The position numbers and the translations under genes were made by a program. From contig DRKE01000061.1 of assembly GCA_011051925.1 (NCBI GenBank), positions 1-11,114 on the forward strand: 11,114 bases of DNA. The letters run 5' to 3'. The notes beneath the pieces are model-generated. The model had not been told where the DNA came from. It did no database searches and saw only the letters and a list, made by a program, of their open reading frames with translations. Positions 1 through 7,071 of the stretch are shown one piece after another. This stretch comes from Deltaproteobacteria bacterium. GTDB lineage: Bacteria; Myxococcota_A; UBA9160; UBA4427. Position 1 is the first letter of the stretch; each line of letters starts with the position of its first letter.

Positions 1-133
1 GACAGGATCAGTTGAAGTTCGACTGATCGGTTGCCGCCTGGAAGGCGGCCCAAGGGAAGGCGTCGCCTTCCCGTCCATTACCGCTTTGAGCGGTCCACCT
101 GGATGCCCCCGGCTTTGCCGGGGGAGGATGTCA
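1..133 (+). mobile_element. Probable right end of an IS200/IS605 (TnpB-type) element, omega-RNA 3' scaffold
   Basis: Five consecutive, non-identical hairpins fill this stretch. They pair 6-12 with 22-28, 33-38 with 44-49, 54-61 with 65-72 (8 bp, 3-nt loop), 81-85 with 89-93 (3-nt loop) and 106-113 with 117-124 (8 bp, TTT loop). The last is followed by AGGATGTCA at 125-133. A G/C hairpin followed by GGGGAGGATGTCA(A) is, from recollection of the family, the usual right end of IS1341-type IS200/IS605 elements. There the transcript forms the TnpB omega-RNA scaffold and the flanking DNA forms the guide. On that reading tnpB lies left of position 1 on the plus strand, the element ends near 133, and guide-equivalent DNA starts about 134. 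Plus frames 1 and 3 close at 13-15 and 24-26, so at most a few C-terminal codons of an upstream gene are here. No transposase sequence is visible, so this rests on end structure alone. It could instead be another structured RNA or a solo element end. Confidence 0.55.
106..133 (+). repeat. Terminal 8-bp hairpin plus GAGGATGTCA boundary motif
   Basis: CCCCCGGC at 106-113 pairs perfectly with GCCGGGGG at 117-124 around a TTT loop, with AGGATGTCA directly 3'. This is the part of the hairpin run that most resembles an IS200/IS605 right end and would mark the element boundary. The minus-strand gene to the right ends at 185, so the insertion point would be about 50 bp past its stop codon. The same hairpin could also end transcription of that gene, although no T-run follows on the minus strand. 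Confidence 0.5.
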
Positions 134-184
134 CCCCGCTTTCGTCCGACGCTCGCGCTGGCAGGCGGGAATCGCGCGCTCGTT

Positions 185-1639
185 CTATGGCCGCCCTTCC
201 GGAACCACGATGCGATCCCGCAGATAGGCGTAGTTGAGCGGGCGGAAACGAAGCGGACCGCCGGGGCTCCTGCCGGCGAGTTCTTCGAAGCGGAGGGTTC
301 TTCCGGCGTTCATCAGCCATGGGGTGGTTTCGGGTTGGCCGAAGGCATCGAGGTTGTGGACGCGGAATTCCCTTTCGCGACCCCCGAAAAGCCCGACTGC
401 GGGCCGTCCCTCCGCGACGAGGCCGAGAGCGTGGCCCGCTTCGTGTGCCATGATCGAGCCGAGAACGTCGCCGAAGAGGGCGATCGCGCGCTCGATCTCT
501 TCCTTGCGCCGGGTCCCCTCCTCGGCGTCGATGTCCGGTCGTCCTCCGACGCGTTCGGGGCCGATCAGAAGGCGTGGATCGAGGGGATCCTCCCCGATCG
601 CCACGCCGCCCCGCTCCGCCATGAACGGGCCGAAGGTCTCCTGGAAGAGAGGGGCGTCGCGATAGGTCATGAGTCCTGTGGGAAAGAGGCCCGACGGCGG
701 GTCGTCGCCGCATTCCGTCGAGAATTTCAGCTGGTTCCGGAGATCGAAATGGACGTGGCCGACCGAGGTCCCGCCGGTCGGATCGCTCCCGCCGACACAG
801 ATCCGCGTGGTCAGGCTCGCTGGATCGGGATCCGGGTCGAGGCGGAAGCGGACACGAACGGGATCGCGTTCGCGCCCCGTCTGGTTCGGATCGTCGGGGG
901 GATCATAGGCGCGAGCGACGCGTTCCAGGGCCCGGGCCTCGATCCGGTTCGCGACGATCCGGGCGAGCTCGCGGCCTTCCGCGTCCGCGTTGGAGGCGAG
1001 TCCGAAGCGCTCGAGATCCTGGAGAAAGTCGGGGACACCATCGCCGTTCCGGTCGATCCCGAAGTCGAAGAAGATGACCTGGCGCGTGCCGATCGGCGGG
1101 CCCCCGAGCCAGGAGCGGATGCGAATCCGCCGGGTGTCCTCGAAACGCCGGCCATCGCGAGTCTCGTAGATCGCGCGGATGGAGAAGAGTCCGGGGGTGA
1201 GTCCCAGGGCCTTCGGGATGACGAGGCTTCCGACCCCGTCGTGGTAGACGAAGCGATCCTCGATCCGGATCGTCGCGCCCGTCCGTTCGGATCGCAGCGT
1301 GACGAGCAGGCCGTCCGGCGGTCCGGTCTTCCTGGGCGCCCGCGCGGGCGGAGCGCCGGGAACCGATGCCGCGGCGTCCTCCGAGGCCGACGCTTCGAGC
1401 GGGTCTTCGGGCAGGCGGACCTGGAGGGCCCAACCCGATTCCGGTAGCAGGACGTCTCGCGCCATTCGTTCGGGGACGCCATTGATCGTGATCGCGAGGC
1501 GTCCGCTGTGGTCGATCCGGGGGCCGCCGAGTTCGACGCCGAGATGGACGAGCAGGAGCAGGCCCAGGCCGCCGAGGAGACCTGCCAGGATGGCGAGGGC
1601 AGGGCCGGGAAGGCGTTTGCGCGGGGTGCGGAGGGTCAT
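185..1639 (-). CDS. Membrane-anchored zincin-like (putative metalloprotease) protein
   Basis: The 484-residue product starts with basic residues and one hydrophobic segment at about 13-31, which suggests a signal anchor placing the rest outside the inner membrane. Residues 196-204 (DRNGDGVPD) look like a calcium loop of the thrombospondin-3/dockerin kind. HEAGHALGL at 399-407 is the zinc-binding helix of zincin proteases, with E400 as the expected catalytic base. WLMNAG at 441-446 could be the Met-turn. The metzincin third ligand, expected at 409, is Ala; His428 may replace it after an insertion. The start overlaps the upstream stop (ATGA, 1636-1639). AAAGGAGG at 1644-1651 lies 4 nt upstream of the ATG, so this start is well supported. 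It is probably translated together with the sulfatase-fold lipoprotein. The exact protease family was not recognised, and activity is inferred from motifs only. Confidence 0.75.
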   Translation of the reverse strand: MTLRTPRKRLPGPALAILAGLLGGLGLLLLVHLGVELGGPRIDHSGRLAITINGVPERMARDVLLPESGWALQVRLPEDPLEASASEDAAASVPGAPPARAPRKTGPPDGLLVTLRSERTGATIRIEDRFVYHDGVGSLVIPKALGLTPGLFSIRAIYETRDGRRFEDTRRIRIRSWLGGPPIGTRQVIFFDFGIDRNGDGVPDFLQDLERFGLASNADAEGRELARIVANRIEARALERVARAYDPPDDPNQTGRERDPVRVRFRLDPDPDPASLTTRICVGGSDPTGGTSVGHVHFDLRNQLKFSTECGDDPPSGLFPTGLMTYRDAPLFQETFGPFMAERGGVAIGEDPLDPRLLIGPERVGGRPDIDAEEGTRRKEEIERAIALFGDVLGSIMAHEAGHALGLVAEGRPAVGLFGGREREFRVHNLDAFGQPETTPWLMNAGRTLRFEELAGRSPGGPLRFRPLNYAYLRDRIVVPEGRP

Positions 1640-1651
1640 TCGGCCTCCTTT
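1636..1651 (-). promoter_or_regulatory. ATGA stop/start overlap with strong Shine-Dalgarno
   Basis: On the minus strand AAAGGAGG (1644-1651) is followed 4 nt later by ATGA (1636-1639), which holds both the stop of the sulfatase-fold gene and the start of the zincin-like gene. This arrangement is typical of translational coupling. It fixes the start of the downstream gene and shows that both lie on one transcript. Confidence 0.85.
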
Positions 1652-3054
1652 GGAGGATCGAGTCTGCGTTCGCGCTGGAGCAGGCGGGCCAGGTGGACTT
1701 CCAGACGGGGAACGGGGCTTCGGGGGGCGAGGACATCCCTGCGCCAGGGGCCCGGTTCGAGTCGGGTGAGAAGGGGTGCGGGATGTCCCGGTGGATCGCT
1801 TGCCGGGATCGCCGCGAATCGGGCACCCAGGGTGACCAGGGAAGAGACCGGCACGGGTTCACCGGAGCCATCCAGCGGGCTCGATCGGCGTGCATAGAGA
1901 TGATCCTGCGAGGCAACGCCGACCTCGGCCTCGGATGGGCGGCCGTGGGTCTGGAGCAGCAGGAAACGTTCTCGAGGAGGCGACGGTGAGCCCGCGACCC
2001 GGACCCTCCGCGACAGACTCCGGCCGAGGGGGAGCTGGGACTCGCGGGCTGCCGTCGCGACGAACGTCGCGGGGGATCCCGATCCGGACGGGCGGGCCGG
2101 ACCGCTCGAATCCTGGCCGGGGCTTCCGGCCGGGTGCGTCGACGCGCCGACGCGGGCGATCGGGCGGGGACGCAACCGCGCGGCCTCACGGAGCGTGGGC
2201 GCGATATCGAGCAGGCTCACGAGATCACGACTCACGCGGGGGAGCGGCCCGGCCTCCGCACTCGGCGGGGGGCGCCAGATGAGCGGGACGCGATGGGTTC
2301 GCCAGGCGATCCCGGGGGCGGGTTCGGGCATGTCGGCGGCGGGGCGGGTTCGTTCGCCGCGGAGTGCCGCGAAGAGGACGCCGGGGCGGCCCGGCTCGCG
2401 GTCGAGGCTCTCCGAGAGCCGGGCCATCAGGCGATCGATCTCGGCGAGGCCCGCGTCGCGGTCCGCATGGATCCAGACGAACCAGGGCGCCGAGGCGGTC
2501 TGGATCCAGTCGCGCGCGGTATCCGGGAGATCGAAGCGCTCACCGATGCGCCGCCGGCTGGGGGAGGCGAAGCGGTCATCATAGACGTCGAAACCCTGGT
2601 CGAGGCGGCGGCTCCGATTCAGCCGCGGGCTGGCCACGAAGGCCGCCGTCGCGTAGCCGGCACGGGAGAGTTCCTCGGCGATCGATTCATGGATGCTGGC
2701 GAGAAAACGTTCGGAGCGATGATCGAGGCCGTGTTCGGCGGGCGTGAGGCCCGTCAGTACGGTCGCAGCGCTCGAGGCCTCTCCGGTACCCGGGGTCGTC
2801 GCCCAGGCGAAGAGGATGCCCCCCCGACCCAGGGCGCAGATCGAGGCCGCATCCCCGTCCTGTCCCCCGAAGCATTCCAGGCGATCGGCCGCCATCCGGT
2901 CCACCGTCACGAGGACGAGATTCGGCCGGGCCGGGGCTTCGTGCCCGCACCCCGCCAGGAGGATCGGTGCGAGAAGGATCGACGCCAGCAGCGCGGGCCA
3001 GCGCAGCACGGACCAAGGCGGGGGGGCGATTCGTCCGGCCGGGCGTTTCATCAT
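1636..3054 (-). CDS. Sulfatase/alkaline-phosphatase-fold lipoprotein, probably catalytically inactive
   Basis: The 472-residue product has a lipoprotein signal ending in LLAGC (32-36, Cys36 lipidated), so it should be a lipoprotein facing the periplasm or outer membrane. After it comes the sulfatase-type first strand (PNLVLVTVD, metal Asp52) and the family's LTGLTPAEHGL segment (about 101-110). The active-site loop, normally C/S-x-P-S-R, reads EASSA at 92-96, so both the nucleophile and the Arg are lost. The usual DHGE metal motif is replaced by LRGE near 231-234. RVPLIWRPP and LDIAPT (282-287) match the conserved C-terminal part. A catalytically dead member is therefore likely. Start choice is uncertain: in-frame ATGs also exist at 3123, 3096, 3066 and 3051, none with a good ribosome site. 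I chose 3054 because it gives a normal basic n-region before the lipobox. It is coupled to the zincin-like gene and divergent from the VOC gene. Confidence 0.83.
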   Translation of the reverse strand: MMKRPAGRIAPPPWSVLRWPALLASILLAPILLAGCGHEAPARPNLVLVTVDRMAADRLECFGGQDGDAASICALGRGGILFAWATTPGTGEASSAATVLTGLTPAEHGLDHRSERFLASIHESIAEELSRAGYATAAFVASPRLNRSRRLDQGFDVYDDRFASPSRRRIGERFDLPDTARDWIQTASAPWFVWIHADRDAGLAEIDRLMARLSESLDREPGRPGVLFAALRGERTRPAADMPEPAPGIAWRTHRVPLIWRPPPSAEAGPLPRVSRDLVSLLDIAPTLREAARLRPRPIARVGASTHPAGSPGQDSSGPARPSGSGSPATFVATAARESQLPLGRSLSRRVRVAGSPSPPRERFLLLQTHGRPSEAEVGVASQDHLYARRSSPLDGSGEPVPVSSLVTLGARFAAIPASDPPGHPAPLLTRLEPGPWRRDVLAPRSPVPRLEVHLARLLQRERRLDPPKEAE

Positions 3055-3094
3055 GCTGCAGGGCATAGCGAAAAAGACGTGCGATGTTCTCTCC

Positions 3095-3985
3095 ATGCTT
3101 TCGGGATTCCACAGTGCGGTCATCGACGTGGGGGATTTTGAATCCGGGGTTCGCGATCATGCGCGGTTGCTGGGGCGGGATCCGGCCTGGCAGGAGTGGG
3201 ATCCGGACAGCGGATTGCGGAGCGCGTTCTTCCCCGTGGCGAACATGTGTCTCGAAATCCGGGAAGCCCGGGGCGGGAAGGCGGGGCTCGGCGGCATCCG
3301 GCTCGTTTGTGACGATCGTGAGCGATTCGGCCGGCATCTCGAGAGCGGTGGGCTCGAGGTGGGTCCGGCCCGGTCGTGCCGGGCGGAGGGGCCCGACGGC
3401 AGGGGGATCCGAAGCTGGATCTCGACCCGACTCGATCGCGCTGCGAGCCGGGGGATTCCCATCGAGTGGATCTCGCAGGAGAGCGATCTTCCGGTGGGCG
3501 ACGAGGCGGGGGCCGGGTTTCGTGGAGATCCGGCGGAATCCGGGCGGATTCCGGCACCCCCGGTCTGGGACGGCGCTCCGGCTGCCCCCGAGAGCGCGAT
3601 CCGTGCCCTCGATCACGTCGTCATCTTCAGTGCCGATCCCGAAGTCACGCGGGCGCTCTACTCGCGACTGGGGATCCGACTCGCCCTGGATCGGACCTTC
3701 GAGGAACGGGGGCTTCGGCTGATCTTCTTCCGGATCGGCGGCGTCACGATCGAGATCGGGGGTCGATTGGATGGCCCCCCGGAGGCCGGCCGGGACGATC
3801 GCTTCGGCGGGTTGGCCTGGCAGGTCGTCGATCTCGAAGCGATCCATTCGCGACTCGTGGGGGAGGGCTTCGACGTGTCGGCGATCCGACAGGGACACAA
3901 GCCGGGGACCCGGGTCTGCACGGTGCGCGACCCGGTCCACGGGGTCCCGACCCTGCTGATCGAGCCGGTCTTCCCGGCTCGCTGA
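3095..3985 (+). CDS. Two-domain VOC (glyoxalase/dioxygenase-fold) family protein
   Basis: The 296-residue product holds two vicinal-oxygen-chelate domains. The first begins GFHSAVIDVGD (His6) with a strand carrying MCLEI (Glu54). The second begins ALDHVVIFS (His174), with VTIEIGG (Glu220) and LLIEPVF (Glu290) at the other expected metal-ligand strands. The fourth ligand position of the second domain, in GLAWQVVDL (about 240), is Leu rather than His. Family members include lyases, isomerases, ring-cleaving dioxygenases and resistance proteins; the substrate cannot be read from this sequence. The start at 3095 gives a typical VOC N-terminus, but no clear ribosome site precedes it, and an in-frame ATG at 3053 is an alternative. 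The gene diverges from the sulfatase-fold gene with about 40 bp between starts. nadA follows 112 bp downstream on the same strand. Confidence 0.85.
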   Translation: MLSGFHSAVIDVGDFESGVRDHARLLGRDPAWQEWDPDSGLRSAFFPVANMCLEIREARGGKAGLGGIRLVCDDRERFGRHLESGGLEVGPARSCRAEGPDGRGIRSWISTRLDRAASRGIPIEWISQESDLPVGDEAGAGFRGDPAESGRIPAPPVWDGAPAAPESAIRALDHVVIFSADPEVTRALYSRLGIRLALDRTFEERGLRLIFFRIGGVTIEIGGRLDGPPEAGRDDRFGGLAWQVVDLEAIHSRLVGEGFDVSAIRQGHKPGTRVCTVRDPVHGVPTLLIEPVFPAR

Positions 3986-4097
3986 AATGCCCTGCCGCGG
4001 ACGCGCCGGGGTCGACTCGGACCGGAGGCTGGTCCACCCTTTCCTGCAAGACAGGCCGTACCGGCGAACGCGCCCCAGCCCGGAGAACCCGAAACCG

Positions 4098-5057
4098 ATG
4101 GACCGTCCCCCCCTGGATCCGGACCCCGACCTTCCGGAAGACCTCGAAGAAGCCATCCTCGAACTGAAACGAGAAAAGGGTGCCGTCCTCCTCGCCCACT
4201 ACTACCAGGAATCCGAAGTCCAGGATCTGGCGGATGTCGTGGGCGATTCGCTCGCCCTCGCGCGAGCGGCCCAGGAGATCGAGTGTGAGCGGATCGTCTT
4301 CTGTGGCGTCCATTTCATGGCCGAGACGGCGGCGATCCTGAATCCGGGGATTCCCGTGATCGTCCCGGATCTCGAGGCCGGCTGTTCCCTCGCGGATGGC
4401 TGTCCGGCCGACGAGTTCAAGGAATTCGTGGCGGCCCACCCCGGGGCGAAGGTGCTGACCTATATCAATGCATCGGCCGCCGTGAAGGCGATGAGCGACC
4501 TGATCTGCACTTCATCGAATGCCAGGAAGATGGTCGAGACCTTCGCGGGGGAGAAATTGATCTTCGCGCCGGACCGGCATCTTGCACGCTGGGTCGCGCG
4601 GGAGACGGGTCGGGACGACCTGATCGTCTGGCCCGGTGCGTGTGTCGTTCATGAACTCTTCAGCGCGAAGGGTCTCGCGAAGCTCAAGATCCAGCATCCG
4701 GACGCGGAGGTGCTCGCCCATCCGGAATGCGACCAGGCCGTTCTCGACCAGGCGGATTTCATCGCGAGCACGACGGGGATCATCCGGCGGGCCGTGGAGA
4801 CCCGCGACCGCCCCTCGATCATCGCGACCGAGGACGGGGTCTTCCACGCGATCCTTCAGCAGGCGCCCGACAAGGTCCTCTACCAGGCACCGGGCATGGA
4901 CGAGAGTTGCGCCTGCAATCGATGTCCCTTCATGCGCCTCAACACCCTCGAGAAGCTCTATCGCTGTCTGCGGGACGACGAGCCACGAGTGACCGTTCCG
5001 GAAGAACTCGCCAGGCAGGCTTTGCGGCCGATCGAAAGGATGCTCGAGCTGTCCTGA
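4098..5057 (+). CDS. nadA: Quinolinate synthase A
   Basis: The 319-residue product condenses iminoaspartate with dihydroxyacetone phosphate to quinolinate in de novo NAD biosynthesis, in the cytoplasm, using a 4Fe-4S cluster. HYYQESEVQ (34-42), HFMAETA (72-78), YINASAAVKA (122-131), TSSNA (138-142), FAPDRHLA (156-163) and LAHPEC (206-211) are NadA signatures. By family alignment the cluster ligands are Cys69, Cys182 (WPGACVVHE) and Cys276 in the CACNRCPFM motif (271-279). Length is close to the family norm. The start at 4098 has GGAGA about 11 nt upstream; the frame is open back to 3987, but the extra residues do not resemble NadA. No nadB or nadC is visible here. The gene may be co-transcribed with the VOC gene 112 bp upstream. 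It ends 21 bp from the convergent dehalogenase stop. Confidence 0.97.
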   Translation: MDRPPLDPDPDLPEDLEEAILELKREKGAVLLAHYYQESEVQDLADVVGDSLALARAAQEIECERIVFCGVHFMAETAAILNPGIPVIVPDLEAGCSLADGCPADEFKEFVAAHPGAKVLTYINASAAVKAMSDLICTSSNARKMVETFAGEKLIFAPDRHLARWVARETGRDDLIVWPGACVVHELFSAKGLAKLKIQHPDAEVLAHPECDQAVLDQADFIASTTGIIRRAVETRDRPSIIATEDGVFHAILQQAPDKVLYQAPGMDESCACNRCPFMRLNTLEKLYRCLRDDEPRVTVPEELARQALRPIERMLELS

Positions 5058-5092
5058 GGATCGATTCGCGGCGCACGCCTAACGATCGATCC
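5058..5092. terminator. Possible shared stem-loop between convergent genes
   Basis: GGATCGAT (5058-5065) directly after the nadA stop is the exact reverse complement of ATCGATCC (5085-5092), which lies in the last codons of the convergent dehalogenase gene. A small inner GGC/GCC pairing (5070-5072 with 5077-5079) sits in the spacer. No T-run follows on either side, so a classical intrinsic terminator is not shown. The position between convergent ends is what suggests the role. Confidence 0.35.
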
Positions 5093-5978
5093 GGCCGAGC
5101 CAGTCGGCGATTCCCTGCCCGATCTCGTGCGGGGAGTCCTCCTGGATGAAATGCGTTCCCTTGACGCAGATCTCCTCCTGGTTCGGCCAGGCGCGACAGG
5201 TCTCGAGCAGCTCCCCTCGAAGGATGGCCCCGGGATCGGCGCGGATCAGCAACTTCGGGATTTCCGCTCCCGCGAGCCAGTTCGCGTAATCCTGCACGAT
5301 CCGGGTGACATCCGCCGGTTCGCCCTCGATCGGAATCTCGCGCGGCCAGGTGAGGGTCGGTCTCCGATCCTCTCCGGGATTCCGGAAGGGCCGCCGGTAC
5401 TCGTTCATTTCCTCTTCCGAGAGTCTTCGCAGGATCGAGTTGGGCAGCATGCCCTCGATGAAGAGGTTGTTCTCGAGCACCATCTCTTCGCCCTTGTCCG
5501 AGCGGAAGCCCTGGAAGACCGGTTGGACTGCTTTCGGCCAGTTCCGCCAGGATCGGATGGGCGCGACGATGGCCTCCATGTAGGCGATCCCGCGCACCGC
5601 ATCGCGATGGCGATTGGCCCAGTCGAAGCCCAGGGCAGAGCCCCAGTCGTGGATCACGAAGGTGACCCGTTCGCGAACGCCGAGCTTTTCGAGCAGCTCG
5701 TCGAGGAAACGGCGGTGGTCGACGAAGCGGTAGGCATCCGGACCCGATTCGGCCAGCTTCTGGGAGTCCCCCATGCCGATCAGATCGGGGACGATGCAGC
5801 GCCCCGCCTCTTCGAGATGCGGAACGATGTTGCGCCAGAGATAGGACGAGGTGGGGTTGCCGTGGAGGAAGACGATCGGATCGCCCTCTCCACGTTCGTG
5901 GTAGGCCATCTCGTGGCCGAGAACGGCGATCTTCTGCTTCGGGAGTGGAGTCGTCGAGAGGGGCGGCGTGGTCGTCAT
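5079..5978 (-). CDS. Haloalkane dehalogenase (alpha/beta hydrolase, DhaA/LinB-like)
   Basis: The 299-residue product should hydrolyse haloalkanes to an alcohol and halide. The full catalytic pentad is visible: Asn41 in HGNPTSSYLW and Trp112 bind halide, Asp111 in VIHDWGSALGF is the nucleophile, Glu135 in AYMEAI is the acid, and His276 in GTHFIQEDSPHEIG is the base. Asn, Asp-Trp, Glu and His sit at almost the same spacing as in DhaA, which indicates the HLD-II subfamily; length also fits. Substrate range cannot be read from sequence, and family members sometimes act on unrelated natural substrates. The start gives a normal N-terminus about 20 residues before GHEMAYHE. It lacks a clear ribosome site and has a hairpin right upstream. 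The frame stays open to 6188, but the added residues look non-family. It is convergent with nadA and lies downstream of a PEP-CTERM gene on the same strand. Confidence 0.93.
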   Translation of the reverse strand: MTTTPPLSTTPLPKQKIAVLGHEMAYHERGEGDPIVFLHGNPTSSYLWRNIVPHLEEAGRCIVPDLIGMGDSQKLAESGPDAYRFVDHRRFLDELLEKLGVRERVTFVIHDWGSALGFDWANRHRDAVRGIAYMEAIVAPIRSWRNWPKAVQPVFQGFRSDKGEEMVLENNLFIEGMLPNSILRRLSEEEMNEYRRPFRNPGEDRRPTLTWPREIPIEGEPADVTRIVQDYANWLAGAEIPKLLIRADPGAILRGELLETCRAWPNQEEICVKGTHFIQEDSPHEIGQGIADWLGRIDR

Positions 5979-5979
5979 G

Positions 5980-5993
5980 CCCGAAGGTTCGGG
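5980..5993 (-). promoter_or_regulatory. Hairpin immediately upstream of the dehalogenase start codon
   Basis: CCCGAA (5980-5985) and TTCGGG (5988-5993) form a perfect inverted repeat 1 nt before the ATG at 5978-5976. In the mRNA it would occupy the normal ribosome-binding position, where no Shine-Dalgarno motif is seen. It could limit translation initiation, or it may mean the true start is elsewhere. Confidence 0.35.
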
Positions 5994-6070
5994 AACGCGG
6001 GTCCGGATCGCAAGGGGACTGTTCGCGCCGTCCTCGGCCGCGACGTCGTTCGCTTGCACGACGGCGTGAA

Positions 6071-6090
6071 GGACCGGCCGTCGGCCGTCC
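6071..6090 (-). terminator. Possible terminator stem-loop after first PEP-CTERM gene
   Basis: GGAC+GGCC (6071-6079, one bulged C at 6075) pairs with GGCC+GTCC (6083-6090) around a GTC loop. It lies about 60 bp past the PEP-CTERM stop at 6151 and about 90 bp before the dehalogenase start. There is no U-run, so it may end transcription poorly or act only as a 3' stabiliser. The rest of the 172-bp gap shows no clear promoter. Confidence 0.3.
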
Positions 6091-6150
6091 CCGAATGAGC
6101 CGGAGAGTCGAGCGAAAGGTCCTGCCGACCGCCCGACCCTGGATTCCGGG

Positions 6151-7029
6151 TCAGCTGCGTCGGGCCCGTCGGGTCGCGAGGACCGCAAGGCCCAGACCGA
6201 GCAGCATCGCCGTTCCGGGTTCCGGAACCGGCGTCTGCGTGACCCGACCGCTCAAGCCGACGCCCCCGTTCGAGTCGAGGGCAAAAGCGACGATGACGGT
6301 CATCACGTCGTACGGGCCGACCAGGTTGATCTGGCTCTGGACGAGTTCGTTGGTCACGGTCGCGAGGCCGCCGGCGGGATCGAAGAGAGGCCCACCGATA
6401 TCGACACCCTTGTCTACGCTGCTGAAGGGCGAGAAGCGGATGTCCTGCGAGTCGACGATGAAGCCCGTTCCGCTCGTGGGGACGAGATTGAGTCCGGGGC
6501 CGGTCGATGGTGCGGTCAGCGTCGTGGCCAGCGCGGCTTCGGTGTCGACGAGTCCCGAAAGGCCGAGGAGCGGGACATTGAATGCGAAGGCGAAGGACTT
6601 GAAGCCGCCGGAAGAGTTCGTCGCGCCGACGCCGAAGACGATTTCGGGGTCGACGTTGCCGCCGATATTCGTGATGTCGATCGAATAGTCGGCGCCGACG
6701 ACGTTGATCGCATTCGGCAGGCTCAGGTCGCCGTTTTCGGCGATCTGGTAGGAACCGGACATCACGACGGAACCATCGACGGAGACCGACCAACCGCAGG
6801 TCTGCGGGTCGAGGCATGAGATCGGACCCGCGGCCGCGGACTGCGCCAGGACCAGACCCATCACGGTGAATACCGTAGACAACATCAGGAACGTCGAGAC
6901 GGAAACACTTCGAAGAAACGTTCCTTCGGTGTACATGCGCCGGTTCGTCGTCGGCTCTGTCGTCTGCTTTGTCCCCGTCGTCGTTCCGGTCTGTTTCGTC
7001 CGCTTCGTCGTCCGCTTCGTCAGATTCAT
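6151..7029 (-). CDS. PEP-CTERM sorting domain protein 1
   Basis: The 292-residue secreted protein ends in the canonical tripartite signal: VPEPG at 268-272, a hydrophobic helix (MLLGLGLAVLA) and a basic tail (TRRARRS). Such proteins cross the inner membrane and are recognised by an exosortase, generally for delivery to the cell surface or exopolysaccharide matrix. A normal signal peptide lies at about 32-65 (hydrophobic VSTFLMLSTVFTVMGLVLA, then QSAAAG). The body is rich in small polar residues and beta-type sequence, with two Cys near the mature N-terminus (ISCLDPQTCGW). Its specific function is not recognised. The start at 7029 has GGGAAGGG 7 nt upstream and a promoter further up. It adds a Thr/Lys/Arg-rich leader of about 31 residues before the signal peptide; ATG 6936 would omit this but has no ribosome site. 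Confidence 0.88.
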   Translation of the reverse strand: MNLTKRTTKRTKQTGTTTGTKQTTEPTTNRRMYTEGTFLRSVSVSTFLMLSTVFTVMGLVLAQSAAAGPISCLDPQTCGWSVSVDGSVVMSGSYQIAENGDLSLPNAINVVGADYSIDITNIGGNVDPEIVFGVGATNSSGGFKSFAFAFNVPLLGLSGLVDTEAALATTLTAPSTGPGLNLVPTSGTGFIVDSQDIRFSPFSSVDKGVDIGGPLFDPAGGLATVTNELVQSQINLVGPYDVMTVIVAFALDSNGGVGLSGRVTQTPVPEPGTAMLLGLGLAVLATRRARRS

Positions 7030-7036
7030 CACCAGG

Positions 7037-7044
7037 CCCTTCCC
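7037..7044 (-). promoter_or_regulatory. Shine-Dalgarno supporting the 7029 start
   Basis: GGGAAGGG on the minus strand ends 7 nt before the ATG at 7029-7027. It favours the longer PEP-CTERM product with the Thr/Lys-rich leader over the start at 6936. Confidence 0.55.
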
Positions 7045-7071
7045 AAGGCAGTCACGAAAAACACTCTTCCC

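Noticed and set aside
86..1447. Long plus-strand open frame of about 450 codons
   Set aside because: It lies antisense to the zincin-like gene. Its product has no domain and mirrors the GC-rich codon pattern of the real minus-strand gene, which has a strong ribosome site and protein motifs.
2134..3141. Plus-strand open frame antisense to the sulfatase-fold gene
   Set aside because: Composition is Gly/Arg-rich with no motifs, while the opposite strand has a lipobox and conserved fold segments.
5979..6188. 70-residue N-terminal extension of the dehalogenase
   Set aside because: Family members begin about 20 residues before the GHEMAYHE strand. The extension has no family resemblance and overlaps the end of the PEP-CTERM gene.
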